Source of the DNA: Chryseobacterium ginsenosidimutans
Lineage (GTDB): Bacteria > Bacteroidota > Bacteroidia > Flavobacteriales > Weeksellaceae
DNA length: 64,000 bases
Direction: 5' to 3'
NCBI RefSeq assembly: GCF_030823405.1
Contig: NZ_JAUSXC010000001.1
Span: 310,001 to 374,000, forward strand
Below are positions 1 through 9,615 of this stretch, one piece after another (within the stretch, counting starts at the first letter, position 1; each line of letters starts with the position of its first letter). The notes below the pieces were generated by a model. The model did no database searches. It worked only from the letters and a program-made list of their open reading frames with translations, and was not told the DNA's origin. The position numbers and the translations under genes were made by a program.

Positions 1-2
1 TT

Positions 3-33
3 AAAGAAACCGCTTTCAATAAGCGGTTTCTTT
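3..33. terminator. Rho-independent terminator of the gene upstream of the window
   Basis: A 13-bp perfect inverted repeat (AAAGAAACCGCTT and its complement, loop TCAAT) ends in TTT. The A/T flanks would let it work in both directions. It closes a gene lying left of the window. Confidence 0.75.
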
Positions 34-72
34 CACATAATAAAGTCTAATATATTTTAAAAATCATTTCTA

Positions 73-2199
73 ATGAAGAAATTACTTCTGTTGACTATTT
101 TATTTGTGTCACAATTGTTTTTTTCACAATCAGATTGCGCAACGGCAATTCCCGTATGTGGAAATTCAAATATTTCTTATGACCCTACAGGTCCCGGAAC
201 TGTAGTAGATTTTCCAGGACCGCCAGACCCTGTTCCTGATGGCCTTTGTCTTAAAGGAGGAGAACATTATTCGGTTTGGTACACATTTACTGTTGCCACA
301 TCAGGAACAATTACTTTTGAAATCACTCCAAATGTTAACGTTGCGCTAGGTCCAGATGCTCCTGGAAACTCTGCCGATTATGACTGGGCAGTTTGGGGAC
401 CGAATCCTACTTGTGGAAATTTAGGACTTCCTGTAACTTGTAACTTTGCAGGGATGACAGGTACATGGCCAAATCCTACGGGATTATCCGCCAACCCACC
501 TAGTGCTCCCAATCCAGGCTATAATGCTCCGATGAATGTAACAGCTGGCCAAACATACGTTTTAGTAGTTGATAACTATAGCCATAATACTCTAGGATTT
601 TCTTTAACTTGGGGTGGAACAGCGACTATTTCTTCTGCTTTTACAGATCCTACTTTAACACCTCATCCATTTATACCACCAGGATCACCAGCAGCAAACC
701 CAGCAGATCCAAACGAAATTCTAAAATGTTCGTTACCAACGATGTTTGATTTCAGTACGTTATCAACCGGAATTATTAATGGTAATCCAAACTTCACAGT
801 ATCATATCATTTAACAAGTAATGATGCTATCACAGGAAACGCTCCTATCACAACACCAATAATGGTAAATGGAACGACTATCTATTATTACAGATTAAAA
901 TATACAGATCCTACAAACCCAACCAATCCTATTAATGGTTGTTTCCAGATTGGAAAATTCAAATTCAGAACAGGAAATATTACAGCACAGGATGCAACCC
1001 TTACTGCATGTAACAACAATGGTGCTGGAACTGCGACATTCAATCTTGCATTAGCTGCCGTCTTTACAGGAAATAATATCACTAAAAAATATTATCCTAC
1101 AATGGCAGATTTAATAGCAGTAACTAATGAAATCACAAATCCTTCAGTTTATGTATCTAGTGAGAAAAAAGTATATGTAAGAGTAACAACTTCAGATGGA
1201 TGCTCTGATGACGCTGAGATTACCCTAGCATTCTTCCCTGTTGTTGTAGTAACAGAAGCCACTCTTGAATCTTGTTATATTGAAACGGCAGTAACAACAG
1301 CTTCATTTGACCTTACGACTGCGACGGTGAATTCTCAAGCCGGAATGACTAAAAAATATTACAAAACGCAGGCTGATGCTTTAGCAGCAGTCAATGAGAT
1401 TTCACCTGCAAATAACTATATTACAGCAACGACTACTGTTTATGCAAGAGTAACCAGTGAGAATGGCTGTTTTGCCATTGCAAAAATTAACTTAAAAGTT
1501 TTACCTCCTGTAAAATCTAACGTTCTGATAGATAAAATCATCTGTATGGAAGACACTACAGTTTTAGATGCAGGACCAGGATTTGACGGCTACGAATGGA
1601 ACACGGGAGCAACAACTCAATCTATTTCAAATGTAGGTGCAGGTGCCTATTGGGTAAAACTAAAAACAGGAAAATGCTATACATTACAGCTAGTGAATGT
1701 ATACGCTTCTGCACAACCTGTTATTACTAATATTGAAATCACCAACGATTCGTTTACAGTAACTGTTAATGGAGGAAAAGCACCTTACAAATACTCTTTA
1801 GACGGAATTACTTGGCAAGATTCTAATGTATTTACAGGTCTTCCGAGAGGTGAAAATAAAGTGTACGTAAAAGATGCTTATGACTGTAACCCGATTGAAG
1901 TTCAGGTAACAGTTCCAAATCTTCTGAACGCAATTACACCAAACGGAGATAATAAGAATGACTATATTGATTATTCAGCATTAGCTTATAAGAAAAATCT
2001 TGTATTTACGGTTTACGATAGATACGGAAATATGCTATACCAGGCTGATAAAATCAGAAACTTTACATGGGACGGAACTTCAGGTGGTAAGAAAATCGTA
2101 ACAGGAACTTACTGGTACACGATCTCGTGGAACGAAAATGATAAAAACAATACCCAAACAAAATACAGCGGTTGGATATTGGTAAAAAATATAGAATAA
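73..2199 (+). CDS. Secreted protein with T9SS type B C-terminal sorting domain
   Basis: 708 aa. An N-terminal signal peptide (about residues 1-18, ending FFSQS) precedes a Cys/Pro/Gly-rich globular region (about 20-200) unlike the lectin domain of the three paralogues downstream. Two tandem beta-rich modules follow (about 305-392 and 393-483), each built as DATLxxC...KKYY...VYVRVT...GC. The C-terminus (about 620-708) starts with ITPNGDNKND and continues YDRYG, W-D-G-T, TGTYWYTI and SGWILVKN, the type B (gliding-motility-associated) sorting signature recognised by the type IX system. The protein is therefore predicted to cross the outer membrane and be surface-attached or released. Function beyond surface exposure or adhesion is not clear. 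The start is the ATG that yields the signal peptide; no good promoter is visible in the 40 bp between the upstream terminator and the ATG. Confidence 0.85.
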   Translation: MKKLLLLTILFVSQLFFSQSDCATAIPVCGNSNISYDPTGPGTVVDFPGPPDPVPDGLCLKGGEHYSVWYTFTVATSGTITFEITPNVNVALGPDAPGNSADYDWAVWGPNPTCGNLGLPVTCNFAGMTGTWPNPTGLSANPPSAPNPGYNAPMNVTAGQTYVLVVDNYSHNTLGFSLTWGGTATISSAFTDPTLTPHPFIPPGSPAANPADPNEILKCSLPTMFDFSTLSTGIINGNPNFTVSYHLTSNDAITGNAPITTPIMVNGTTIYYYRLKYTDPTNPTNPINGCFQIGKFKFRTGNITAQDATLTACNNNGAGTATFNLALAAVFTGNNITKKYYPTMADLIAVTNEITNPSVYVSSEKKVYVRVTTSDGCSDDAEITLAFFPVVVVTEATLESCYIETAVTTASFDLTTATVNSQAGMTKKYYKTQADALAAVNEISPANNYITATTTVYARVTSENGCFAIAKINLKVLPPVKSNVLIDKIICMEDTTVLDAGPGFDGYEWNTGATTQSISNVGAGAYWVKLKTGKCYTLQLVNVYASAQPVITNIEITNDSFTVTVNGGKAPYKYSLDGITWQDSNVFTGLPRGENKVYVKDAYDCNPIEVQVTVPNLLNAITPNGDNKNDYIDYSALAYKKNLVFTVYDRYGNMLYQADKIRNFTWDGTSGGKKIVTGTYWYTISWNENDKNNTQTKYSGWILVKNIE

Positions 2200-2216
2200 T
2201 TAATTTTCAAATATTT

Positions 2217-2247
2217 AAAATCACCTCAGTCTTGAGGTGATTTTTTT
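2217..2247 (+). terminator. Rho-independent terminator
   Basis: AAAATCACCTCA, a GTCT loop and TGAGGTGATTTTTTT form a perfect 12-bp stem with a T-tract, 17 bp after the stop of the preceding secreted-protein gene. Confidence 0.85.
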
Positions 2248-2339
2248 ATGCACAAAAGTAAAGCCTTTCAATACTAATGTTTTAAAACTTACTAACAATA
2301 AATCTTGGTTACTATTTTTTATTTACTTTTCAAAAAAAC

Positions 2340-2347
2340 TATCTTTG
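2340..2347 (+). promoter_or_regulatory. dnaB -7 promoter box (TATCTTTG)
   Basis: Matches the Bacteroidetes TAnnTTTG -7 element. Only 7 nt separate it from the dnaB ATG, so the transcript should start at or very near the start codon. No clear TTTG -33 element is found at the usual spacing. Confidence 0.6.
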
Positions 2348-2354
2348 CATCATT

Positions 2355-3950
2355 ATGGCGCAGAAAGAAACACTATCTTCTTTGACGAACGGAAACTTTG
2401 CGAAAGAGCTCTCTATTGCTGACGGGAAAATGCCTCCAAATGCTTTGGATTTTGAGAGGCTGGTTATCGGTACATTTTTAATTGATAAAAAAGGGCTCGA
2501 TCATTCTATCGACTTACTGACCCCTGAAGTTTTCTACGATCCGAGACATCAGGTGATTTTTACTGCCATTTTAAAACTATACGAAGGCAATCAGCCTGTC
2601 GATTTAATGACCATTATTCAGGCTCTGAAGAAGGAAGACAAATTAAATCAGGCAGGTGGAGATCATTATATTATTGACTTGACAATGGGAGTAAGTTCAT
2701 CTGCTCACATTGAATATCATGTCCGTGTTATCCTTGAAAAATATATTTTAAGAAGTTTAATTAATGTATCCGCCAACGTAATTGATGCTTCATACAAAGA
2801 ATCAACAGACGTTTTTGAACTTTTGGACAAAGCTGAACAATCATTTTTTGAAATCACCAACGGAACCATCAAAAAAGGCTTCGATACCGCTAATTCATTA
2901 GTAAAACAAGCAATTGAAACCATCAAATCCCTAAAAGATAAAGAAGGACTTTCCGGAGTACCTTCAGGATTCCGTGATGTGGATAAAGAAACCGGAGGAT
3001 GGCAAAATTCCGACCTTATTATTATTGCGGCACGTCCGGCGATGGGGAAAACGGCATTTCTTCTTTCCATGGCGAGAAATATTGCGGTTGGTCACAAAAT
3101 CCCGTTGGCTTTATTCTCACTCGAGATGGCTTCGGTACAGCTGATAACGAGGATGATTGCTTCCGAAACAAGAATTTCATCAGAAAAATTAAGAAAAGGA
3201 ACTTTGGACGATGATGAATGGCAAAGACTATTCTCCAACGTATCAGAATTGGAAAATGCTCCTTTATATATTGACGAAACCCCTTCCCTTTCTATTTTCG
3301 ACTTCCGTGCAAAATGCCGAAGATTGGTAATGCAGCATGGTGTAAGACTGATCATGGTCGATTATCTTCAGCTAATGACAGCCGGCAGTGGCGGAAAAGG
3401 AGGCGGAAACCGTGAACAGGAAATTTCCATGATTTCCCGTTCATTAAAGGCAATCGCAAAAGAATTGAACGTTCCGGTAATTGCACTTTCACAGCTTTCA
3501 AGAAGTGTGGAAACACGTCCAGGGAAAAGACCTCAGCTTTCTGACCTGAGAGAATCCGGAGCGATTGAGCAGGATGCAGATATTGTATCGTTCATCTTCA
3601 GACCAGAATATTACAAAATAACCGTTTGGGATAACGATGAAGAAGGACAGGAAACTACAACAGAAAACCAAGCCGAATTAATTATCGCAAAACACAGAAA
3701 TGGCGCAACTGCCGATGTAAGGTTGTCTTTCTTAAAACATTTTGCAAAATTCGCTGATATTGAAGCCGCTTTCGATGGAGGAATGGGCGCAATAGGCTAT
3801 AATTCTAATACTGCTTTAGGCGAGCCAAGCGGTTTTGATAAAATAAAAACTACGATTCAGCCGGGTGCAGCATTTGATTTACCAGACAGCTCGAAGCTTT
3901 CAGGTTCTTCTATGAATGATTTTGATGATGAAGATGATTTTCCTTTTTAA
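2355..3950 (+). CDS. dnaB: Replicative DNA helicase DnaB
   Basis: 531 aa hexameric helicase that unwinds DNA ahead of the replication fork and contacts primase through its N-terminal domain. The N-terminal domain (NALDFERLVIGTFL, about 29-42) is followed by a RecA-like C-terminal domain with Walker A (ARPAMGKT, about 225-232) and Walker B (MVDYLQLM), and the conserved SQLSR and LRESGAIEQDAD motifs. No intein interrupts the Walker A site. The C-terminus is acidic (DDEDDFPF). The ATG lies 7 nt after a TATCTTTG box; a longer overlapping frame starting at 2237 is not real. rnhA follows after 60 nt without a terminator, so the two are probably co-transcribed. They sit between the first and second members of a surface-protein gene family, which is unusual company. 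Confidence 0.97.
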   Translation: MAQKETLSSLTNGNFAKELSIADGKMPPNALDFERLVIGTFLIDKKGLDHSIDLLTPEVFYDPRHQVIFTAILKLYEGNQPVDLMTIIQALKKEDKLNQAGGDHYIIDLTMGVSSSAHIEYHVRVILEKYILRSLINVSANVIDASYKESTDVFELLDKAEQSFFEITNGTIKKGFDTANSLVKQAIETIKSLKDKEGLSGVPSGFRDVDKETGGWQNSDLIIIAARPAMGKTAFLLSMARNIAVGHKIPLALFSLEMASVQLITRMIASETRISSEKLRKGTLDDDEWQRLFSNVSELENAPLYIDETPSLSIFDFRAKCRRLVMQHGVRLIMVDYLQLMTAGSGGKGGGNREQEISMISRSLKAIAKELNVPVIALSQLSRSVETRPGKRPQLSDLRESGAIEQDADIVSFIFRPEYYKITVWDNDEEGQETTTENQAELIIAKHRNGATADVRLSFLKHFAKFADIEAAFDGGMGAIGYNSNTALGEPSGFDKIKTTIQPGAAFDLPDSSKLSGSSMNDFDDEDDFPF

Positions 3951-4010
3951 ATTTTAAACTTAGTTTAGCGATAGACTTCTTTAAACAATTTTAATTTTTG
4001 CATAAACAAT

Positions 4011-4487
4011 TTGAGAATAGAAATATACACCGACGGAGCTTGCAGCGGAAATCCCGGAAAAGGCGGATATGGAATTCTCATGCGGGTACCTGAAAAAAAC
4101 TATCAGAAAACATTTTCCAAAGGCTTCAAAAAGACCACCAACAACAGAATGGAACTTCTTGCAGTCATTACGGCTTTAGAAAAACTTAAATCTCCTGACA
4201 ACGATATCCATGTTTATACCGACAGTAAATATGTTGTGGATGCCATTAATCAGAACTGGTTGGCAGGATGGATCAAAAGAGGATGGAAAAATGTAAAGAA
4301 CCCTGATCTTTGGCAGAAATTTGCAGTATTATACAATTTACATCATCCTAAAATGCACTGGATCAAAGGACACGCAGGACATTTCGAAAATGAATTGTGC
4401 GACAAACTTGCTGTAACTGCCGCTGCATCAAGCGATTTAGAAACAGACATCTATTTTGAAAATCTCGAAAATAATTCTTTGTTCTAA
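4011..4487 (+). CDS. rnhA: Ribonuclease HI
   Basis: 158 aa; degrades the RNA strand of RNA-DNA hybrids such as primers and R-loops. All four catalytic carboxylates are visible: D8 (YTDGAC), E48 (NRMELLA), D71 (VYTDSKY) and D131 (ELCDKLA), with the helper His in KGHAGH at 121. The start is a TTG at 4011; it gives the canonical N-terminus (M)RIEIYTDGACSGNPG, and no ATG in frame would retain D8. The basic loop region IKRGWKN (about 88-94) is present. It lies 60 nt after dnaB in the same direction, consistent with a small replication unit. No clear terminator follows before the next promoter. Confidence 0.95.
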   Translation: MRIEIYTDGACSGNPGKGGYGILMRVPEKNYQKTFSKGFKKTTNNRMELLAVITALEKLKSPDNDIHVYTDSKYVVDAINQNWLAGWIKRGWKNVKNPDLWQKFAVLYNLHHPKMHWIKGHAGHFENELCDKLAVTAAASSDLETDIYFENLENNSLF

Positions 4488-4615
4488 TTTATAACAAAAC
4501 AAAACCGCTATTAAAAGTTTTCAGTATTTTACCTTATAACTTATCATTTATTACCAAATAACCACCAGTTCCGGCAAAATTAACATTAAATATATATTTA
4601 TTGATTGGGATTTAA

Positions 4616-4623
4616 TATCTTTG
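4616..4623 (+). promoter_or_regulatory. -7 promoter box (TATCTTTG)
   Basis: TAnnTTTG match 27 nt before the ATG of the first lectin-type secreted protein. A TTG lies upstream (4601-4603) but at 12 nt it is closer than the usual -33 spacing. Confidence 0.5.
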
Positions 4624-4650
4624 ACACGTCTAATTTAAGTGTACCAATAA

Positions 4651-6906
4651 ATGAATAAAAAAAACTATCTTTTTTTGTTTGTAGGTCTTTTGCTGTGTTT
4701 TTCGCAACATCTTACTTCTCAAACATACCAACTAACAGGAACTCCTATAAATACCACAGGATGGACGATGGTTTCTCCTACAGTAGTAGGAACAGGAGGA
4801 GACTTCATCCAGCTTACTCCTGACACCAACAACCAATCCGGATCTATCAGGTTAAATGACCCCATCAACCTGAAATATTGCGACAAATGGAAAGTAGAAT
4901 TCGATTTCAGAATGGATTCTAACCAAACCGCCAACGGAGATGGTATTGCCTTTTGGTATCTGCAAAATCCGCCGGTGGCAAGTGTCTTAGGTTCAGGTCT
5001 TGGCGTTTCTCAAAACGCAATCGGTCTTGTTGTAGGATTTGACACTTACAACAACACTACCACAGCTGTAATGAGTAAAGTACATGTCGGTTATGGGCAA
5101 ATAGCCAACACAACAGACAGCAACAACGTAGAGTTTTTCAATACCGCAGGAAGTTCTTTCCACTCACCGGACATGAATACGACTCTTCCTTTTCAGGGAA
5201 CTACGTATAAACATGTTGAAGTTACATCACAAGTCGTTCCAGGTACTCAAAACTGGATGATAAAAATTACAATTGATGGTAATTTAATCTGTAATCAGTC
5301 TTTTGCGCCTGCAGGTGCTGCAGCTTCAATGACTGTAGGATATTTCGGATTTTCAGCTTCTACAGGAGGAAATAGATCAAGACATTCTATTAAAAACGTA
5401 AAAGTTTTTGTAGATAAAGTAGCGCTTAACCAAACGACTGTAACAGATACTTTCTGTCCGAATCCTACGACAGGACAAGGGACAGTTAATTTAACAGCTT
5501 ATCAAAACCAATTCGTAACGAATCCTGCAAATTATACATTCTCATACAGTGTTTCAGGAACTCCGATTACGAATCCTACCAGCTATCAGTTCAGTGCAAA
5601 TACAGCAGTCTCTGTCTTAATTAAAGATAATGCCGGAGTTCTTTGTGATAACCCTGACGGAAAAATACAACTGAATCTTTCCCCGTTTACAGCTACACCT
5701 GCTACGCTTACCGAGTGTAACAATAATAATGCAGGAACAGCAACTTTCAACCTAGCTCTTGCCAATGTAAACGAGCCACCAGGTTCTGTGAAAAAGTATT
5801 ATAAAACTTTAGCAGACCTTAATGCAGGAACGAATGAGATCGGTAATTTTGCGACTTATATTTCAGCACCGACAACGGTATATGTAAAAGTAACTACTCC
5901 ACTTGGATGTCAAGGTTCTGCTCCAATTACATTAGCATTCTTCCCTGCAATCGTATCTAACGATGCAACGATAGAGTCTTGTTTTATCGAAAGTACTCCT
6001 ACAACAGCATTATTTGATTTAACTCAGGCGAATGTAACTTCAGCACAGGGTATCACCAAAATATATTACAAAACTCTGGCTGATGCACTAGCGGGAACTA
6101 ATCCTATTGGACCTACGACAGCTTACATCGCGACATCATCAACAGTGTATGTAAGAATTACAAATGTTGCAAATTGCTTTATCATTGTTAAAATAACTCT
6201 GAAAGTTTTACCGCCGATTTATTCTTCAGTTCTGAAAGATAAAACCATCTGTATCGATGCCGAAACAACTCTCGACGCAGGAGCAGGATTCGATACCTAC
6301 CTATGGAGTACAGGCGCTACGACACAATCTATTCAGAATGTTACTCCCGGTCTTTACTGGGTACAGCTGAAATCAGGAAGATGTACAACAATGCAGCTTG
6401 TAAAGGTAAATCCAGCACCTCAACCTGTAATTTCCAGTATTGATATCACAAATAATACAATTACCGTAAATGTAATCGGAGGAAAAGTACCTTATCAATA
6501 TTCTTTAGATGGGATAAACTGGCAGGATTCTAATGTATTCACAGGGCTTGCAAGAGGTGAAGTTGTGGTGTATGTAAGAGATTCTTATAACTGTACACCA
6601 ATTCACGTACAGATTACGGTTCCGAATCTTATCAACGCAATCACACCAAACGGAGATAATGTAAATGATGTGATTGATTATACAGCTTTAGCATACAAGA
6701 AAAATTTAGTTTTCACGATCTATGACAGATACGGAAATAAATTGTATGAAGCCAACAAACTAAGAAATTACAAGTGGGACGGAACAGCAGGCGGCAAAAA
6801 AGTATCCACAGGAACCTACTGGTACACTATCACTTGGAATGAAAACGACAAAAATAATACTCAGACAGTCTACAATGGTTGGGTATTAGTAAAAAATATC
6901 GAATAA
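4651..6906 (+). CDS. L-type lectin domain protein with T9SS type B sorting domain (paralogue 1)
   Basis: 751 aa. Signal peptide (about 1-23, ending LTSQT). Residues about 24-255 match a bacterial L-type (legume-like) lectin fold: INTTGW, DFIQLT, NLKYCDKWKVEFDFR, DGIAFWYLQNP, GLVVGFDTYNN and GYFGFSASTGG are all typical. A beta module (about 256-346) and two repeat modules (about 347-434 and 435-526) follow, then a Cys-containing module (DKTICIDAE...LDAG) and the sorting domain from ITPNGDN (about 662) to GWVLVKNIE. The protein is predicted to be exported by T9SS and displayed on the surface, where the lectin could bind glycans; the ligand is unknown. It is first of three tandem paralogues (with 7101 and 9616) that differ in module number. 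Confidence 0.88.
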   Translation: MNKKNYLFLFVGLLLCFSQHLTSQTYQLTGTPINTTGWTMVSPTVVGTGGDFIQLTPDTNNQSGSIRLNDPINLKYCDKWKVEFDFRMDSNQTANGDGIAFWYLQNPPVASVLGSGLGVSQNAIGLVVGFDTYNNTTTAVMSKVHVGYGQIANTTDSNNVEFFNTAGSSFHSPDMNTTLPFQGTTYKHVEVTSQVVPGTQNWMIKITIDGNLICNQSFAPAGAAASMTVGYFGFSASTGGNRSRHSIKNVKVFVDKVALNQTTVTDTFCPNPTTGQGTVNLTAYQNQFVTNPANYTFSYSVSGTPITNPTSYQFSANTAVSVLIKDNAGVLCDNPDGKIQLNLSPFTATPATLTECNNNNAGTATFNLALANVNEPPGSVKKYYKTLADLNAGTNEIGNFATYISAPTTVYVKVTTPLGCQGSAPITLAFFPAIVSNDATIESCFIESTPTTALFDLTQANVTSAQGITKIYYKTLADALAGTNPIGPTTAYIATSSTVYVRITNVANCFIIVKITLKVLPPIYSSVLKDKTICIDAETTLDAGAGFDTYLWSTGATTQSIQNVTPGLYWVQLKSGRCTTMQLVKVNPAPQPVISSIDITNNTITVNVIGGKVPYQYSLDGINWQDSNVFTGLARGEVVVYVRDSYNCTPIHVQITVPNLINAITPNGDNVNDVIDYTALAYKKNLVFTIYDRYGNKLYEANKLRNYKWDGTAGGKKVSTGTYWYTITWNENDKNNTQTVYNGWVLVKNIE

Positions 6907-6920
6907 TTAACAATTTACAT

Positions 6921-6953
6921 AAAGATCACTCCAATTAGGGGTGGTCTTTTTTT
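6921..6953 (+). terminator. Rho-independent terminator
   Basis: AAAGATCACTCC, loop AATTA and GGGGTGGTCTTTTTTT form a 12-bp stem with some G-T pairs. The left arm is nearly identical to those after the two following paralogues. Confidence 0.8.
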
Positions 6954-7100
6954 ATTTCTTTATAAAAAGAATTCAATCGATTACATGAATAAAATTTCAT
7001 TGCATTCAATTTTGATTTACAAATACAGTCATATTCAATGATAAAAAGCTTAATCTCTAAAAATGCAAAATATTAAAATAACTTAACCAGCTCATCTTAA

Positions 7101-9362
7101 ATGAAAAAATTACTCTTTTATTATTTTTCTATCATTTTCGTTTGTCTTACAGGAAAACTTTCTGCACAGACTTATCAGCTCGTAGGAAACCCTGTAAATA
7201 TTACGGGATGGGACCTCGTCTCCAACGCCTCTGTAAGTGGGGATTTTATACAGCTTACCCAAGATATAGGAAACCAGTTTGGTGTTGTAAAACTCTCTAC
7301 CCCAATTAACCTTAAATATTGTGATAAGTGGAAAGTGGAATTCGATTTTAGAATCGACGGTAACGGAACTACACAATTTGGAAGAGGTGACGGTTTTACA
7401 TTTTGGTATCTAAGCAATCCGCCTACAGGATTTACCAGCGGAGGCGGTCTTGGTATACCTGCAAATGCAAATGGATTAATGGTCGGTTTTGACATCTTTA
7501 ACAATACCACGGAAGGACAGATGAGTAAAATCCATGTTTTATACGGAACCAATAATCTACCTGTCGGAAACAATAATATTGAATATAATACTACTGCAGG
7601 AAGTACTTTTCACTCAGCAGATTTAAATCCTACACAACCATTTGTGGGCTCTACCTACAAACACGTTATTGTTAATGGTGAGATGGACCCAACAAATACA
7701 AATATCTGGAATATTAAAATTCAGCTAGATGGAGTATTAATTGTTGATCAGCCATTTACAGCATCAGGAGGAGCAATCGGGATGACTACCGGCTATTTCG
7801 GGTTCTCCGCAGCTACAGGAGGAGCAAGCGCAAGACATTCTATTAAAAATGCTAAAATTTATATTGATAAAGTTCCAATTTTAACAAATACAGTTACCCC
7901 TTTTGTTTGTGTAAATCCTGCAACAGGAAACGGAACAGTAGATTTGACATCTTTCCAAAACCAGTTTGTAACGAACCCTGCAAATTATGTTTTTACATAT
8001 CTTGGACCTGGAGGAGTACCAATCACCAACCCTACAAATTATCAATATTCAACAGGAACAACAAATGTTACGGTAATTGTAAAAGATCCGTCATCTACAC
8101 TTTGTGACAACGGAGACGGAAAAATAGTATTAACACCCACTCCTTTTGCAGCAAGCGATGTAACATTGACCGGCTGTAATAATAACAATGCAGGAGGAGC
8201 TATATTTGATCTTACTGCAGCGGCTTTATCTTCAGTTCCGGGGAGCACATCTGTGTTCTATAATACAATGTTTGATCTTAATAACCATATTAATCCTATT
8301 ACCAATCCTTCAGCTTATCTTTCTCCGGCAGCAACAATTTTTGCCCAGGTTACAACTCCACTGGGTTGTACGGATGTCGCACAGATTACATTAGCTTTAT
8401 TTCCGGTTGTAGAAGTGCAGGAAGCCACTTTAAGATCTTGCGCGATTGAAACAAAACCTTCAACAGCTTTATTTAATCTTACAACAGCTACAGTAACATC
8501 ACAAACAGCTACTAAAAAATACTACCCTTCTTTAGCTGATGCACAAAATGGTACTAATGAAATTTTAACACCAATCACATACATCTCTCCAAATGGAGTA
8601 ATATATATCAAAGTGATCAACGGAAACGGATGTTATGCTATTGCTAAAGTTAATTTAATTGTAATTCCTCAGGTATTTTCAAATACTCTGGAAGACAAAA
8701 TAATCTGCATGGAAGACAATACAACTCTGGATGCAGGCCCAGGATTTACAAGCTACCAATGGAGCACAGGCGCAACAACACAAACCATCACGAATGTAAC
8801 AGTAGGTACATATTGGGTTAAATTAAAAACAGGAGATTGCGTGACAACACAAACAGTGAAAGTTTATGCAGCAGATCAGCCTGTGATTACAGCTGTTGAC
8901 ATTTCAAATACAACTGTTACAGTTTACGTAAATGGAGGTACTCCACCTTACAAATATTCAATGGACGGAATCAAGTGGCAAAATTCTAATGTATTCAAAA
9001 ATGTTCCGAGAGGTGATAATCATATTTTCGTAAAAGATGCTTATGATTGTGATCCGATCGATATTACAATAGTAGTTCCGAACATAATTAACGTTATTAC
9101 GCCAAATGGTGACGGAATTAATGACGTAATAGATTATTCGGCTCTTGCAGGCAAACAAAATCTTGTATTTAATATATTCGACAGATACGGAGCAAAAATT
9201 CATCAGGCTGACAAATCAACCAAATACAAATGGGACGGAACAGCAGGAGGTCGAAAAGTACCTACAGGAAGTTACTGGTATTCTGTTTCATGGAATGAAA
9301 ATGACAAGAAAAATACACCAATCAAATATTCAGGTTGGATTCTTGTAAAAAACAGAGATTAA
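7101..9362 (+). CDS. L-type lectin domain protein with T9SS type B sorting domain (paralogue 2)
   Basis: 753 aa with the same architecture as its left neighbour. Signal peptide (about 1-22, ending KLSAQT); L-type lectin domain (about 24-258; NLKYCDKWKVEFDFR, DGFTFWYL, GYFGFSAATGG); one beta module (about 259-349); two DATLxxC-type repeat modules (about 350-439 and 440-529); the DKIICMEDNTTLDAG module; and the type B sorting domain from ITPNGDGIND (about 665) to SGWILVKNRD. Its C-terminal quarter is closer to paralogue 3 than to paralogue 1 (shared IINVITPNGDGINDVIDYSALAGKQ-like wording and NRD end), pointing to recent duplication or gene conversion between the last two. No clear TAnnTTTG box is visible in the 150 bp upstream. 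Confidence 0.88.
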   Translation: MKKLLFYYFSIIFVCLTGKLSAQTYQLVGNPVNITGWDLVSNASVSGDFIQLTQDIGNQFGVVKLSTPINLKYCDKWKVEFDFRIDGNGTTQFGRGDGFTFWYLSNPPTGFTSGGGLGIPANANGLMVGFDIFNNTTEGQMSKIHVLYGTNNLPVGNNNIEYNTTAGSTFHSADLNPTQPFVGSTYKHVIVNGEMDPTNTNIWNIKIQLDGVLIVDQPFTASGGAIGMTTGYFGFSAATGGASARHSIKNAKIYIDKVPILTNTVTPFVCVNPATGNGTVDLTSFQNQFVTNPANYVFTYLGPGGVPITNPTNYQYSTGTTNVTVIVKDPSSTLCDNGDGKIVLTPTPFAASDVTLTGCNNNNAGGAIFDLTAAALSSVPGSTSVFYNTMFDLNNHINPITNPSAYLSPAATIFAQVTTPLGCTDVAQITLALFPVVEVQEATLRSCAIETKPSTALFNLTTATVTSQTATKKYYPSLADAQNGTNEILTPITYISPNGVIYIKVINGNGCYAIAKVNLIVIPQVFSNTLEDKIICMEDNTTLDAGPGFTSYQWSTGATTQTITNVTVGTYWVKLKTGDCVTTQTVKVYAADQPVITAVDISNTTVTVYVNGGTPPYKYSMDGIKWQNSNVFKNVPRGDNHIFVKDAYDCDPIDITIVVPNIINVITPNGDGINDVIDYSALAGKQNLVFNIFDRYGAKIHQADKSTKYKWDGTAGGRKVPTGSYWYSVSWNENDKKNTPIKYSGWILVKNRD

Positions 9363-9383
9363 TAATAATAATAATAATAATAA
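9360..9383 (+). repeat. Trinucleotide repeat, eight in-frame TAA stop codons
   Basis: The stop codon of the preceding gene is the first unit of (TAA)8, so eight consecutive in-frame stops close the reading frame. It lies between the stop and the terminator. Confidence 0.9.
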
Positions 9384-9398
9384 CCATTCATCATAAAG

Positions 9399-9431
9399 AA
9401 AGATCACTTCAAGTTTTGGAGTGATCTTTTT
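9399..9431 (+). terminator. Rho-independent terminator
   Basis: AAAGATCACT and AGTGATCTTT form a perfect 10-bp stem that can be extended by TC/GG pairs, followed by T's. The arm sequence is shared with the terminators at 6921 and 11634. Confidence 0.82.
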
Positions 9432-9615
9432 GTTAAAATTAAAAAATAATCTATCGTCTGAATCGACAGTAAGCCGCAACAACAGCTCATTAAACATTTT
9501 TACACATAACCAAATCATAATTAATAAATCAACAATCGAATCATAAAATAACTTTACATAAAAACAACATAAATTAATTATATTTACAAATTATTAAACT
9601 AATAAACTTTCTTAT

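Noticed and set aside
2237..2422. A 61-residue frame overlapping the dnaB start
   Set aside because: It crosses the terminator, the dnaB -7 box and the dnaB start codon and shows no protein-like features.
7110..7573. Two minus-strand frames (88 and 132 residues) inside the second lectin gene
   Set aside because: Both are antisense to well conserved lectin sequence; no RBS or promoter box was found.
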